A stretch of 53,184 nucleotides of DNA from Coleofasciculus sp. FACHB-1120 (GCF_014698845.1 NZ_JACJTV010000036.1:1-53184), one strand, 5' to 3'; positions 44,997 to 53,184 are shown, counted from the first letter of the stretch. Numbers and translations: made by a program. The notes: generated by a model not told the origin, from the letters alone.

Positions 44997-45065
44997 GCCA
45001 GTCCAAAATCATCAGTCGTTAGTTAGATTTCTTAGATAAATAACGAATAACAAATAAGCAATAAT

Positions 45066-45893
45066 ATGAACAATTACGAAATTCAAAGTCGCGAATGGTG
45101 GGTACAAGAATGGATCGATCTATTAGAGAAGTCCCGCTTCAAAAAGCGATTGGAAAGGGCACGAAATTATGCAATGCAGGGAAATGTTCTCGGCATCGAG
45201 TTTAAAGGTCCAAAGGTGTTAGCAAAGGTACAAGGTACGGCACCAGAACCCTATCAAGTTTCTCTATCCCTAGATCCTTTTACAGATGAACAGTGGGATT
45301 ACGTAATTGAAACGATGTCTCAACGGGCGATTTTTTCTGCCCAACTATTGGCGGGAGAAATGCCGCCTAACATTCAAGAAGTGTTTACCGCCAATGGTTT
45401 AAGCATATTTCCCTTTACTCTGTCCGATATCCATGCACGGTGCAGCTGCCCGGATAAAGAAATTCCCTGCAAACACATTGGTGCAGTTTATTATCAGTTA
45501 GGCGATCGCTTCAGTGAAGATCCTTTCGTCATCTTCCAGTTGCGGGGACGCACCAAAGAACAAATTCTCGATACCTTACGCAAGCTAAGACGCGGTAGCG
45601 AGCAAAATTCTGAGGCTGAAATTACCACGGCTGAGACATCCCAGCCATCGGGCGAGGATACTTCATCCCTACCAGCAACTCCACTAAAAATTGAGCAATT
45701 CTGGCAATACGACGAACCGCTGGATTCTTCACTGGTGGTGATTGCACCGACTGGTGACACTGTATTAAATGTACTGGGATCGATTCCCCTCGCATCCGGT
45801 TCTAGTCAGCCGGTGATGCAATATTTAGACACCGTTTATCAAACAGTGAGTCAGCAAGCTTTTCTAGCGGCGATGAATTTAGAAGAGAGTTGA
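45066..45893 (+). CDS. SWIM zinc-finger protein
   Basis: The 275-residue protein contains the SWIM zinc-binding pattern CXCX6CXH at Cys126, Cys128, Cys135 and His137 (CSCPDKEIPCKHIGAVYY). The N-terminus starts with NNYEIQSREWWVQEWIDLLE, a usual opening of SNF2-linked SWIM proteins, and FKGPKVLAKVQGTAPEPYQV precedes the finger. SWIM domains bind DNA or proteins. As the partner of the SNF2 gene just upstream it probably guides or loads the ATPase. The region from about 180 to 215 is a polar Ser/Thr/Glu linker. Confidence 0.92.
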   Translation: MNNYEIQSREWWVQEWIDLLEKSRFKKRLERARNYAMQGNVLGIEFKGPKVLAKVQGTAPEPYQVSLSLDPFTDEQWDYVIETMSQRAIFSAQLLAGEMPPNIQEVFTANGLSIFPFTLSDIHARCSCPDKEIPCKHIGAVYYQLGDRFSEDPFVIFQLRGRTKEQILDTLRKLRRGSEQNSEAEITTAETSQPSGEDTSSLPATPLKIEQFWQYDEPLDSSLVVIAPTGDTVLNVLGSIPLASGSSQPVMQYLDTVYQTVSQQAFLAAMNLEES

Positions 45894-45906
45894 GCGTTTG
45901 AGAGAC

Positions 45907-45941
45907 GCGATCGCACTGATGATAATTGAAGGTGCGATCGC
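45907..45941. terminator. Hairpin formed by two HIP1 sites after the SWIM gene
   Basis: GCGATCGCAC and GTGCGATCGC form an exact 10-bp stem with a 15-nt loop, 14 nt past the SWIM stop. No T tract follows, so termination is only possible, not shown. Confidence 0.4.
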
Positions 45942-45984
45942 TTGTTGACGCAAGCAGGACTTACCGGCAGGATGCTTTGGGCGA

Positions 45985-45996
45985 TTGAGCGCTCAA
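45985..45996. promoter_or_regulatory. 12-bp palindrome upstream of the NTPase operon
   Basis: TTGAGCGCTCAA is a perfect palindrome 68 bp before the NTPase start. It lies inside a wider GCTTTG/CAAAGC pair. It could be an operator for the two-gene system; no regulator gene is adjacent. Confidence 0.4.
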
Positions 45997-46064
45997 AGCG
46001 TTTTACGGAATGGATAGAATGGCGGCGGTAGGAAGTAAGGATCAGCCCGGTTGCGAGGAAATGC

Positions 46065-47363
46065 ATGAAACTGGATTTGCAGAGGTTTTATCAAGCGTGT
46101 AACCCTAGCCCTCTGAACATGGGCAATACTGAGGAGCGAAAGTATTACATCGATTTCTCCTCAGTGCGCGGTGGCAATATTATCCGCGAGTTGGGACGAA
46201 CCGTCACCCGTCTTTCACCTGATAAGCCGACCTGCCAATTGTTTACAGGACATATCGGCTGTGGCAAGTCCACAGAATTGCAGCAACTTAAGGCTGATTT
46301 AGAGCAGCAGGGATTTCATGTAGTTTATTTCGAGTCTAGCCAAGTCTTGGAAATGGCAGACGTTGATGTTACAGATATCATGCTGGCGATCGCTCGTCAG
46401 GTGAGCGACAGCTTAGAAGCGGTTCAGATCAAGCTGAAGCCAGGATACTTTGTGAATCTGTTTCGCGAGATTGGCGATATTTTGCAAACACCTGTTGAAA
46501 TCAGCGATGTGGAGTTTTCTGTCGGCATTGCCAAGATTACGTCCAAGACTAAAGATAGCCCTAAGCTCCGCGGTCAATTACGGCAATATCTAGAACCGCG
46601 CACGAATGGGATTTTAGAAGCTATTAACCAGGAAATGCTTGCGCCTGCGATTGAGAAGCTCAAAGCGAAAGGTAAAAAAGGACTGGTGGTGATTATCGAT
46701 AATCTTGACCGATTGGATAACTCTGTGAAGTCGGTGGGGAGCCGCTTGCCAGAATATTTATTTGTAGACCGGGGCGAACAGTTGAACCAGCTTCATTGCC
46801 ATGTGGTTTATACGGTTCCGCTATTTTTGATTTTTTCTAATGCGTTGGGAAGGCTGACGAACCGCTTTGGTAGAGACCCCAAGGTGTTGCCGATGGTGCC
46901 AGTGCAACTCCGTCAAGGGGATGAATGTAAAGAAGGGATGGCGCTATTGCAACAAATGGTACTGGCGAGAGCGTTTCCTGCTGTTCATCCAGTTCAGCGC
47001 ATGAATTTAATTTCAGAGGTATTTGATAGCCTTGAGACGTTAGAGCGATTGTGCCGCGTGAGTGGGGGTCATGCACGGAATTTGCTCACCCTGCTATTGA
47101 GCTGTCTGGAACGAGACGACCCGCCTTTGTCACGAGATTGCATTGAGGGGGTGATTCGGCAACGGCGCAATGAGCTAAGTTTGGCAATTACTGAGGATGA
47201 GTGGGAGTGGTTGCGGGAAGTCGCGCAACAGAAAAGCTTGAGAGGAGAGGAACGATACCAAACTTTAGTGCGCGATATGTTTGTATTTGAATACCGAGAC
47301 GAAGATGGGTCTTGGTTTGATATCAATCCAATTTTGAGAGAAGCGAAAGAATTTCAGCTATGA
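46065..47363 (+). CDS. P-loop NTPase, partner of the STAND-WD40 protein
   Basis: The 432-residue cytoplasmic protein has Walker A GHIGCGKST (62-70) and Walker B VVIIDNLDRLD (208-218), a KAP/AAA-like arrangement. It is followed by VVYTVPLFLIFSNALGRLTN. GGHARNLLTLLLSCLERDDP, near residue 340, looks like a sensor-2/lid helix. A C-terminal winged-helix-like region (TEDEWEWLREVAQQKS) is likely. There is no transmembrane segment. GAGG lies about 7 nt before the ATG. The stop overlaps the start of the next gene by 4 nt (ATGA), so the two proteins are made together and probably work together. The exact family is not certain to me. Confidence 0.82.
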   Translation: MKLDLQRFYQACNPSPLNMGNTEERKYYIDFSSVRGGNIIRELGRTVTRLSPDKPTCQLFTGHIGCGKSTELQQLKADLEQQGFHVVYFESSQVLEMADVDVTDIMLAIARQVSDSLEAVQIKLKPGYFVNLFREIGDILQTPVEISDVEFSVGIAKITSKTKDSPKLRGQLRQYLEPRTNGILEAINQEMLAPAIEKLKAKGKKGLVVIIDNLDRLDNSVKSVGSRLPEYLFVDRGEQLNQLHCHVVYTVPLFLIFSNALGRLTNRFGRDPKVLPMVPVQLRQGDECKEGMALLQQMVLARAFPAVHPVQRMNLISEVFDSLETLERLCRVSGGHARNLLTLLLSCLERDDPPLSRDCIEGVIRQRRNELSLAITEDEWEWLREVAQQKSLRGEERYQTLVRDMFVFEYRDEDGSWFDINPILREAKEFQL

Positions 47364-50300
47364 CTAACCCGCACCAACCGGAAGATGTTGCTGCTAATAA
47401 TGAGAGTTCGCTGAAAGCTCTGGTACGGGCAATTAAACTGTCTCAAGGGCAATTTCGGCTGATTTTGGCGCGATGTAACTATGGGGCGTTGCGTGATCGC
47501 ATGGTGCAACGCCTGCGGGAGTTATCTCCTGTCACAATTCGGGAGATAGTCTTGCCTAAGTTTGTCAAGACGCTGTACACCACCATCAAGGCTCAATTGG
47601 GTGATGAGATGCCACAAGCCTTGATGGTGTTCGGTTTGGAGTCGGTAAGCGATATCAAGGCAGTTTTAACGTCTAGCAACACGATACGAGAGGAGTTTAG
47701 CAAAAATTTTCCCTTTCCACTGGTGTTGTGGATTAATGATGAGGTGCTGCAAAAGCTGCTTCGGTTAGCACCAGATTTCGAGAGTTGGGCAACGAGTGTT
47801 GAGTTTGCCCTCTGTACTGATGAGTTAATTAGTTTTCTGAAGCAAAATACAGATGCGTTATTTGCTGGCAATGTAATTACTAATTTAGAAACTTGTTGTG
47901 AAATAGAGGCAGCTTTTCAGGATTTGAAAAGTCGCGGACAAGAATTAGAGCCAGAGGTAGGAGCGGGTTTAGAATTTTGCCGCGGCTTAGATGATTATGC
48001 AAATAATCAAATCGATGCTGCTATAGAACATTTCCAGGGAAGTTTAAGATATTGGCAGGAAAGGCAACATCTAGAGCGGCAAGGTAAATTGCTACTTAAT
48101 ATTGCATTATGTTATTACAGCAAGGCTGAAGAAAATCAGCGGTATTGGGAAGAAATCCGCGATTATCTTCAGCAATGCATTAATGTTTTTGAGCAAGCTG
48201 AACGTCCGGATTTGGTTGCTAGCCATATTAGTAAACTTGGTGACGTTTTGCGGCAGCTACAAGCATGGGGAGATTTACAAAATCTTGCCCAAAAAGCTGT
48301 TAATCTACACCAAAAATACGGGAATTTAAGCCAATTAGCTCAAGATTACGGCTTTTTCGCAGAAGTAGCTCTAGAGCAATCGCGCTGGGATGATGCGAAT
48401 CAATTAGCTCAACAAGCATTGAAAACTTTAGATAGGATTCCGAGTATTCAGCCATACAAGCGGGGTTTATATCGATTGATTTTAGCGCGATCTCAATCGC
48501 ATTTAGGTTTAGTTAAAGAAGCTGTTGTTAATTTAGAAAAAGCTAGGGAAGAAGCAATTCCACAGTATAATCCAAAACTTCATGTCGATATTTTGGAAAA
48601 ATTGCAATTGCTTTATTATCAGGAAGGGGAATACTTAAAAGCATTTAAAATCAAACAAGAGAGAATTTCGACTGAGTATCAATACAATTTCCGAGCTTTT
48701 GCAGGCACGTCTTATTTACAACCAAAACAGCAGGTAAATCACCCATTATTAAAACCTGGTCACGAAGCAATCATTTCTCAGGAAATTGCTGCTTCTGGTC
48801 GGGAACAAGATGTCAAAAATTTAATAAAAAGAATTAGCGGTAATCAACATAAACTAATCGTAATTTACGGTCAGTCAGGAGTAGGAAAAAGTTCAATTCT
48901 GGAGGCAGGGTTAGTTCCAGCCCTAAAACAACAACCAATTGGAGAGCGAAATGCTTTACCCGTTGTGGTGCGGTTTTACACAGATTGGCTTGGAATGTTG
49001 AGGAATTGTTTGGCAGAGGCTTTTGAGGAAGTAAGAGGAGATAAATTACCGATCGCTTTTGATTCAATAGAAGCTATTGTTGAACAATTGCGTAAAAATG
49101 CAGAGCGAAATTTGTTAACTGTTTTGATATTTGACCAATTTGAAGAGTTCTTCTTTGTTTACAAAGAGCAAAGCCAAAGGATACCTTTTTATAACTTTTT
49201 GCAAGCTTGTCTGGATATTCCTTATGTAAAGATAATCTTGGCTTTACGGGAGGATTATTTACATTATTTGTTGGAATGTAATCGTATCCATCAAATGGCT
49301 GCGATTAACAACAATATACTTGATAAAAACATTCTGTATTATTTAGGCGATTTTTCACCGACCGAGGCAAAGTTAGTTATTGAAAGTTTAACCAAACGCT
49401 CTAAGTTTTACTTAGAGCCAGCATTGATTGAGGAATTGGTAAAAGATTTGGCGGGAGAACTGAAGGCGTTACGCCCGATAGAGTTGCAAATTGTTGGCGC
49501 ACAGCTCCAGTCAGAAAAAATTACCACTTTAGAACAGTATCGGTGCCTGGGGGACAACCCGAAAGTAGAACTGGTAGAGCGACATTTAGCAGAAGTTATC
49601 CAAGATTGCGGCTCAGAAGAAAACAGAAAACTAGCTCAACTGGTTTTATACTTACTCACCGATGAAAATAATACCCGTCCTTTAAAAACTCGCGCTGATT
49701 TGGCACAGTCTTTAGAATTAAAAGCTGACAGTTTAGATTTGATTTTAGAGATTTTAGTGGGTTCGGGCTTGGTAGTGCGAGTGCCAGAATCTCCCGCAGA
49801 CCGCTATCAACTGGTTCACGATTATTTGGTGGCATTTATCCGTCAGCAGCAGGGAGCTGAACTATTAGCAGAACTGAGGAAGGAGAAAGAGCAGAGAAGA
49901 CTTAGTGAAGAAAAATTAAAAGAATTTCAGATAGGGCAGATAGATGCTCTTAGTCGTTATTCCGATGCATTATTTTTCTCAAATAAAGAGTTTGATGCGC
50001 TAATAGAAGGTTTACGGGCAGGGATAGCACTCAAGCAAGCGGGGGAAGCAGAAACAGATACTGAGATACAAGTTGTAACTGCACTGCGACAGGCGGTTTA
50101 CGGGGTGAGAGAGCGCAACCGCTTGGAAGGGCATGGCGCAGGAGTCAATAGCGTCAGTTACAGCCCGGATGGCAAGACGTTGGCTTCCGCAAGTTCGGAC
50201 AAGACCATCAAACTGTGGAATCTGGCAACGGGTAAACTCATTGCCACCCTCGAAGGGCATCGCGCAGGAGTCTATAGCGTCAGTTACAGCCCGGATGGCA

Positions 50301-51343
50301 AGACGTTGGCTTCCGCAAGTGATGACAAGACCGTCAAACTGTGGAATCTGGCAACGGGTAAACAGATTGTTACCCTGCGAGGGCATGGCGCAGGAGTCAA
50401 TAGCGTCAGTTACAGCCCGGATGGCAAGACGTTGGCTTCCTCAACTTGGGGCAAGACCGTCAAACTGTGGAATCTGGCAACGGGTACAGAGACTGCCACC
50501 CTCGAAGGGCATGGCGCACGAGTCTACAGCGTCAGTTACAGTCCGGATGGCAAGATGTTGGCTTCCGCAAGTTCGGACAAGACCATCAAACTGTGGAATC
50601 TGGCAACGGGTAAACTCATTGCCACCCTCGAAGGGCATGGCGAAGGAGTCAAGAGCGTCAGTTACAGCCCGGATGGCAAGACGTTGGCTTCCGCAAGTTA
50701 TGACAAGACCATCAAACTGTGGAATCTGGCAACAGATAAACAGATTGTTACCCTGCGAGGGCATGGCGCAGGAGTCAATAGCGTCAGTTACAGCCCGGAT
50801 GGCAAGACGTTGGCTTCTTCAAGTTTGGACAAGACCATCAAACTGTGGAATCTGGCAACGGGTACAGAGACTGCCACCCTCGAAGGGCATGGCGCAGAAG
50901 TCGATAGCGTCAGTTACAGCCCGGATGGCAAGACGTTGGCTTCCTCAACTTGGGGCAACATCAAACTGTGGAATCTGGCAACGGGTAAACAGATTGTTAC
51001 CCTGCGAGGGCATGGCGCACGAGTCAATAGCGTCAGTTACAGCCCGGATGGCAAGACGTTGGCTTCCTCAACTTGGGGCAACATCAAACTGTGGAATCTG
51101 GCAACGGGTAAACAGATTGCTACCCTCGAAGGGCATGGCGCACGAGTCTTTAGCGTTAGTTACAGCCCGGATGGCAAGACGTTGGCTTCCGCCAGTTGGG
51201 ACAACATCATCAAACTGTGGAATCTGGATTTAGAAGATTTACTGGTACGCAGTTGCGATTGGGTACGCGATTATTTGGAGAACAACCCTAATGTAAGTAA
51301 GAGCGACAGAAGTCTGTGCAACGGTATCGGCACCCAAAAGTAG
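47360..51343 (+). CDS. Inactive-STAND/TPR/nSTAND1 NTPase/WD40 protein
   Basis: A 1327-residue multidomain protein. Residues 1-165 resemble the P-loop-less STAND-like head of bacterial TPR proteins (FPLVLWINDEVLQKLLRLAP). Residues 190-450 are TPR-like helices. The nSTAND1 NTPase follows: Walker A GQSGVGKSS (504-512), Walker B LTVLIFDQFEEFF (about 585-597) with the family hallmark DQFEE, then LALREDYL and a winged helix ending YQLVHDYLVAFI (about 810-825). A short coiled coil (835-860) leads to nine WD40 repeats (922-1295), which are nearly identical. The C-terminus is a short helix with two Cys. The plan is that of a sensor-switch ATPase: repeats sense, STAND assembles. No toxic effector domain is recognisable, so the effector may be the head, the partner NTPase or a trans factor. 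Confidence 0.88.
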   Translation: MTNPHQPEDVAANNESSLKALVRAIKLSQGQFRLILARCNYGALRDRMVQRLRELSPVTIREIVLPKFVKTLYTTIKAQLGDEMPQALMVFGLESVSDIKAVLTSSNTIREEFSKNFPFPLVLWINDEVLQKLLRLAPDFESWATSVEFALCTDELISFLKQNTDALFAGNVITNLETCCEIEAAFQDLKSRGQELEPEVGAGLEFCRGLDDYANNQIDAAIEHFQGSLRYWQERQHLERQGKLLLNIALCYYSKAEENQRYWEEIRDYLQQCINVFEQAERPDLVASHISKLGDVLRQLQAWGDLQNLAQKAVNLHQKYGNLSQLAQDYGFFAEVALEQSRWDDANQLAQQALKTLDRIPSIQPYKRGLYRLILARSQSHLGLVKEAVVNLEKAREEAIPQYNPKLHVDILEKLQLLYYQEGEYLKAFKIKQERISTEYQYNFRAFAGTSYLQPKQQVNHPLLKPGHEAIISQEIAASGREQDVKNLIKRISGNQHKLIVIYGQSGVGKSSILEAGLVPALKQQPIGERNALPVVVRFYTDWLGMLRNCLAEAFEEVRGDKLPIAFDSIEAIVEQLRKNAERNLLTVLIFDQFEEFFFVYKEQSQRIPFYNFLQACLDIPYVKIILALREDYLHYLLECNRIHQMAAINNNILDKNILYYLGDFSPTEAKLVIESLTKRSKFYLEPALIEELVKDLAGELKALRPIELQIVGAQLQSEKITTLEQYRCLGDNPKVELVERHLAEVIQDCGSEENRKLAQLVLYLLTDENNTRPLKTRADLAQSLELKADSLDLILEILVGSGLVVRVPESPADRYQLVHDYLVAFIRQQQGAELLAELRKEKEQRRLSEEKLKEFQIGQIDALSRYSDALFFSNKEFDALIEGLRAGIALKQAGEAETDTEIQVVTALRQAVYGVRERNRLEGHGAGVNSVSYSPDGKTLASASSDKTIKLWNLATGKLIATLEGHRAGVYSVSYSPDGKTLASASDDKTVKLWNLATGKQIVTLRGHGAGVNSVSYSPDGKTLASSTWGKTVKLWNLATGTETATLEGHGARVYSVSYSPDGKMLASASSDKTIKLWNLATGKLIATLEGHGEGVKSVSYSPDGKTLASASYDKTIKLWNLATDKQIVTLRGHGAGVNSVSYSPDGKTLASSSLDKTIKLWNLATGTETATLEGHGAEVDSVSYSPDGKTLASSTWGNIKLWNLATGKQIVTLRGHGARVNSVSYSPDGKTLASSTWGNIKLWNLATGKQIATLEGHGARVFSVSYSPDGKTLASASWDNIIKLWNLDLEDLLVRSCDWVRDYLENNPNVSKSDRSLCNGIGTQK
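50123..51250 (+). repeat. Array of nine near-identical WD40 repeats (126-bp period)
   Basis: Repeat starts are 50123, 50249, 50375, 50501, 50627, 50753, 50879, 51002 and 51125. Repeats seven and eight are 123 bp, lacking one codon. Each reads LxGHGAxVxSVSYSPDGKTL, then ASxxxxxxIKLWNLATG. Variation sits mainly after GH, before SVSYSPDG, and in the residues after LAS. Tails KLIAT, KQIVT, TETAT occur in that order in repeats 1-3 and again in 4-6. Confidence 0.95.
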
Positions 51344-51405
51344 CTGCTAGGATGCAAGATAACTTATCCAATACCATCTCAAGCACTATACCAAGAGGGA
51401 TGCGC

Positions 51406-51591
51406 TCACTGCCCAAATTCTAGCCGCGCCTGCTCTACTAAATCAGCAGTGACAACTTCCACACCCCCTGCACGAGCGATCTGCTCAATTCGCTGACGCG
51501 CTTGGGAACGAACAAAAAAGGGAATATTTTTCAGCTTTGCCTTTGCTTCCGGCGTCCACTGTAAAACATCTGTAAAATCAGAATCGCGCAT
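51406..51591 (-). CDS. Small PCP_red-family protein
   Basis: A protein of about 61 residues that matches the small C-terminal domain of light-independent protochlorophyllide reductase subunit B (PCP_red). It has [31 protein letters not shown] and [16 protein letters not shown]. Free-standing copies are common in cyanobacteria. The role is unknown; involvement with a chlorophyll or FeS process is only inferred from the domain name. I take the ATG at 51591 because the family-like sequence starts there; an ATG 22 codons earlier is open. It is convergent with the WD40 gene, 62 bp away, and probably unrelated to it. Confidence 0.8.
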   Translation of the reverse strand: MRDSDFTDVLQWTPEAKAKLKNIPFFVRSQARQRIEQIARAGGVEVVTADLVEQARLEFGQ

Positions 51592-51726
51592 GGTACACCA
51601 GCCCTTAGCTATCAGCCGTTCGGCTTTTAGCTGGTAAACTTGATCGCATTTTATCAAGTTGCGATCGCTTTCGCGTATGCCTTTCCTAGCGGCTCCTGGC
51701 GCTATGACACATCAGCCGTAGGAGAA

Positions 51727-52872
51727 TCAACTCTTTGGCTGAGCTTGTTTTAGTTTCTTCTGTGCCGATTGCAGCAGTTGTTGGGTTTCTCGATAGTCGC
51801 TTGTTCCTGGTTTGACCATTTTCAACCGATGGATTATTTTTTGCATCTGGCTGACTATCTGGTTGCGATCTACTTGGGAACTATCTTTGGGTATCGACGC
51901 AAGCAAAGTGTTGATTTGTTGTTGAGCATCATTGAAGGCTTCGTGAGACTCGCGTTCTGTTTTTAATCGAATTTGCACAGTGTCTAAATTCATTTGGTAC
52001 GTTACCAGTAGCTTTTGCGCTTCCACATAGTCAACGTCTTCCAGCCGAACGTTTTGCAGTTGGGCAATCGCCTTGTACCACAAACTTTCACCTTGTTGCC
52101 ACCGCTGTGCAGTATGGGGTGGATTTTGCCCAGTTTTAGCAGCAGCAAAAGCATATTGTTTGGCGGCTTGAATTAAAGTATTGGTGCGTCCCAAAATCTG
52201 CTGTTGTTGAGAAAGTTGGGACTTGATTTGCTCAAATCTATCGCGAATATTGGCAGTTTGCTGATTAGGGATTGTCTGCGTATCGTACCCGCTAACATAG
52301 CGCCGACCCTTGCGGTTGTAAGAGTGTCGCCGCGAAGAAACTGTATCTGAAACAGGTAGATAATCAATATGTGTTTTGGCTTCACTTAATTTATTTTCAC
52401 CTAATGCCAAACTTGCTGCGGTCTTGGCTTGGTTAATTAATTCTTCTGCTTGGTCTAAAGATGCGATCGCTTCCTGATAGCGATCCTCTGTACTCATGGG
52501 GGCATTTTGTCCCGCTGGCTGATGAGCTGTGGGAGATAGCAAAATTGCCAAAACAAGCGTCCCCGTTCCCCCAACTAGCAACACAGCCCCCCCAGCTACC
52601 GCACAGCCAGCTAATTTGATTTTGCCGAATATTCCCAGGGGACGGTTGGCTTTTGCTGCCGCTAGCAATGCTTTCTGGCTGAAGTTTGCATAGGTGGCAA
52701 TAACGATTTTCCGCAGTTCTTCTAAGGAGGCAGGTGAGCCTGGTTGCGATCGCAGTTTTTCTAATTCCTCTAGTACAATCCGCTGCTCCATTTGGCTCAA
52801 AGCATCATTACCAGCACATTTCTTCACTTCGGTGTGGAGGATTTGAAAAGCGCGATTGTTGAGACGGGACAT
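51727..52872 (-). CDS. Single-pass membrane protein with coiled-coil exterior, function unknown
   Basis: The 381-residue protein has a cytosolic-looking N-terminus (1-80, MSRLNNRAFQILHTEVKK, rich in helices). One Gly/Ala/Val-rich membrane segment follows (about 87-111, AGCAVAGGAVLLVGGTGTLV). The long C-terminal part is helical, with Gln-rich coiled coils (about 130-165, 205-240, 290-375). Phrases such as LDQAEELINQAK and YVEAQKLLVTY recur in uncharacterised cyanobacterial membrane proteins. No enzyme motif is visible. It starts at an ATG at 52872 and stands alone at the right end of the window. Confidence 0.75.
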   Translation of the reverse strand: MSRLNNRAFQILHTEVKKCAGNDALSQMEQRIVLEELEKLRSQPGSPASLEELRKIVIATYANFSQKALLAAAKANRPLGIFGKIKLAGCAVAGGAVLLVGGTGTLVLAILLSPTAHQPAGQNAPMSTEDRYQEAIASLDQAEELINQAKTAASLALGENKLSEAKTHIDYLPVSDTVSSRRHSYNRKGRRYVSGYDTQTIPNQQTANIRDRFEQIKSQLSQQQQILGRTNTLIQAAKQYAFAAAKTGQNPPHTAQRWQQGESLWYKAIAQLQNVRLEDVDYVEAQKLLVTYQMNLDTVQIRLKTERESHEAFNDAQQQINTLLASIPKDSSQVDRNQIVSQMQKIIHRLKMVKPGTSDYRETQQLLQSAQKKLKQAQPKS

Positions 52873-53184
52873 AAACTACACCCAGCAACTCATGTTAGTG
52901 TTCCCGCAACTGCCTGGAAAATCACACAAATCAGGTTCGCTCAATGGCTCCTCAGAACTTCCTCAGATGGCAATCACATCTACCCAGCTTGCAGATAGTG
53001 TTCATCTTCCAAAGCATTTCCCACTTTTCTATAGCGACTCTAAATAATTCGTGAAAGTGAGATGCCCAACTTCTTAGCGGGACTTAGACAGATTTCAAGC
53101 CCAAACAAAGCCCAAAGCAGCTTTAAAAGCGAAGAATACGTCCCGATTGTGGTTCAGCCACTCGATAAAACGGAAAGACATCGC
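52873..53184. other. Right-end region, no gene seen
   Basis: The last 312 bp contain only short frames without recognisable content. The promoter of the leftward membrane protein gene should lie at its left end. A gene starting beyond the window edge cannot be excluded. Confidence 0.4.

Noticed and set aside
50133-51233. A 366-codon plus-strand frame (MAQESIASVTARMARRW...) and long minus-strand frames across the WD40 array
   Set aside because: They are open only because a 126-bp period, divisible by three, repeats the same stop-free text in other frames. The WD40 frame explains the sequence.
50123-51250. Regular repeats suggesting a CRISPR array
   Set aside because: The repeats are contiguous 123-126-bp coding units with WD40 residues and there are no unique spacers.
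1-53184. HIP1 octamers (GCGATCGC) as a special signal of this locus
   Set aside because: They occur throughout the window in coding and non-coding DNA, as is usual in many cyanobacteria, so they identify the lineage and not a local function.
1-53184. tRNA, rRNA, integrase, transposase or prophage genes
   Set aside because: None was recognised on either strand by reading; a tRNAscan/ISfinder search could still find a weak remnant.

Overview
The window reads as chromosomal DNA of a cyanobacterium. The octamer GCGATCGC (HIP1) recurs throughout, inside and between genes. Several genes belong to families I know mainly from cyanobacteria: a DUF512/TIGR03279-type PDZ radical-SAM protein, an alpha/beta hydrolase with a DUF1400-type N-terminus, an LrtA-like hibernation factor, an SNF2 helicase opening MAILHGSW, and a short PCP_red protein. 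The WD40/STAND and exopolysaccharide content would fit a filamentous form, but the genus is not decided by the sequence. No rRNA, tRNA, CRISPR array, intact insertion sequence or prophage was recognised.

Layout. 0.2-3.2 kb: a divergent cluster A-I metal ABC transporter (lipoprotein to the left; ATPase and permease to the right). 3.2-10.5 kb: a heptad-repeat protein, hpf/lrtA, lipB, an FHA-class III nucleotide cyclase, a membrane protein, uppP and the PDZ radical-SAM gene. 10.5-30.3 kb: an exopolysaccharide locus. It has glycosyltransferases, two left-handed-beta-helix acyltransferases, an NAD-dependent epimerase, a Wzx flippase, a PhyH-like dioxygenase, an O-antigen ligase/polymerase and, divergently, Wza-like export and Wzc-like tyrosine-kinase genes. 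UppP upstream recycles the undecaprenyl carrier such a pathway uses. A 194-bp tandem duplication fills one intergenic gap. 30.5-41.0 kb: hydrolase, SPFH protein, folP-tpiA, a secreted pentapeptide-repeat protein, a small beta protein, a sucrose-synthase-like glycosyltransferase, a long structured intergenic region and pnp. 41.3-41.7 kb: a probable small pseudogene.

41.8-51.3 kb is the most unusual part. An SNF2 helicase and a SWIM zinc-finger protein are followed by a translationally coupled pair. The first is a P-loop NTPase. The second is a 1327-residue protein with an inactive-STAND-like N-terminus, TPR-like helices, an nSTAND1 NTPase and nine nearly identical WD40 repeats. The repeats carry a triplet super-period and change mainly at a few loop positions. 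This architecture resembles predicted NTP-dependent conflict (NLR-like) systems and is the best candidate for an undescribed system here. The window closes with a PCP_red protein and a single-pass membrane coiled-coil protein.
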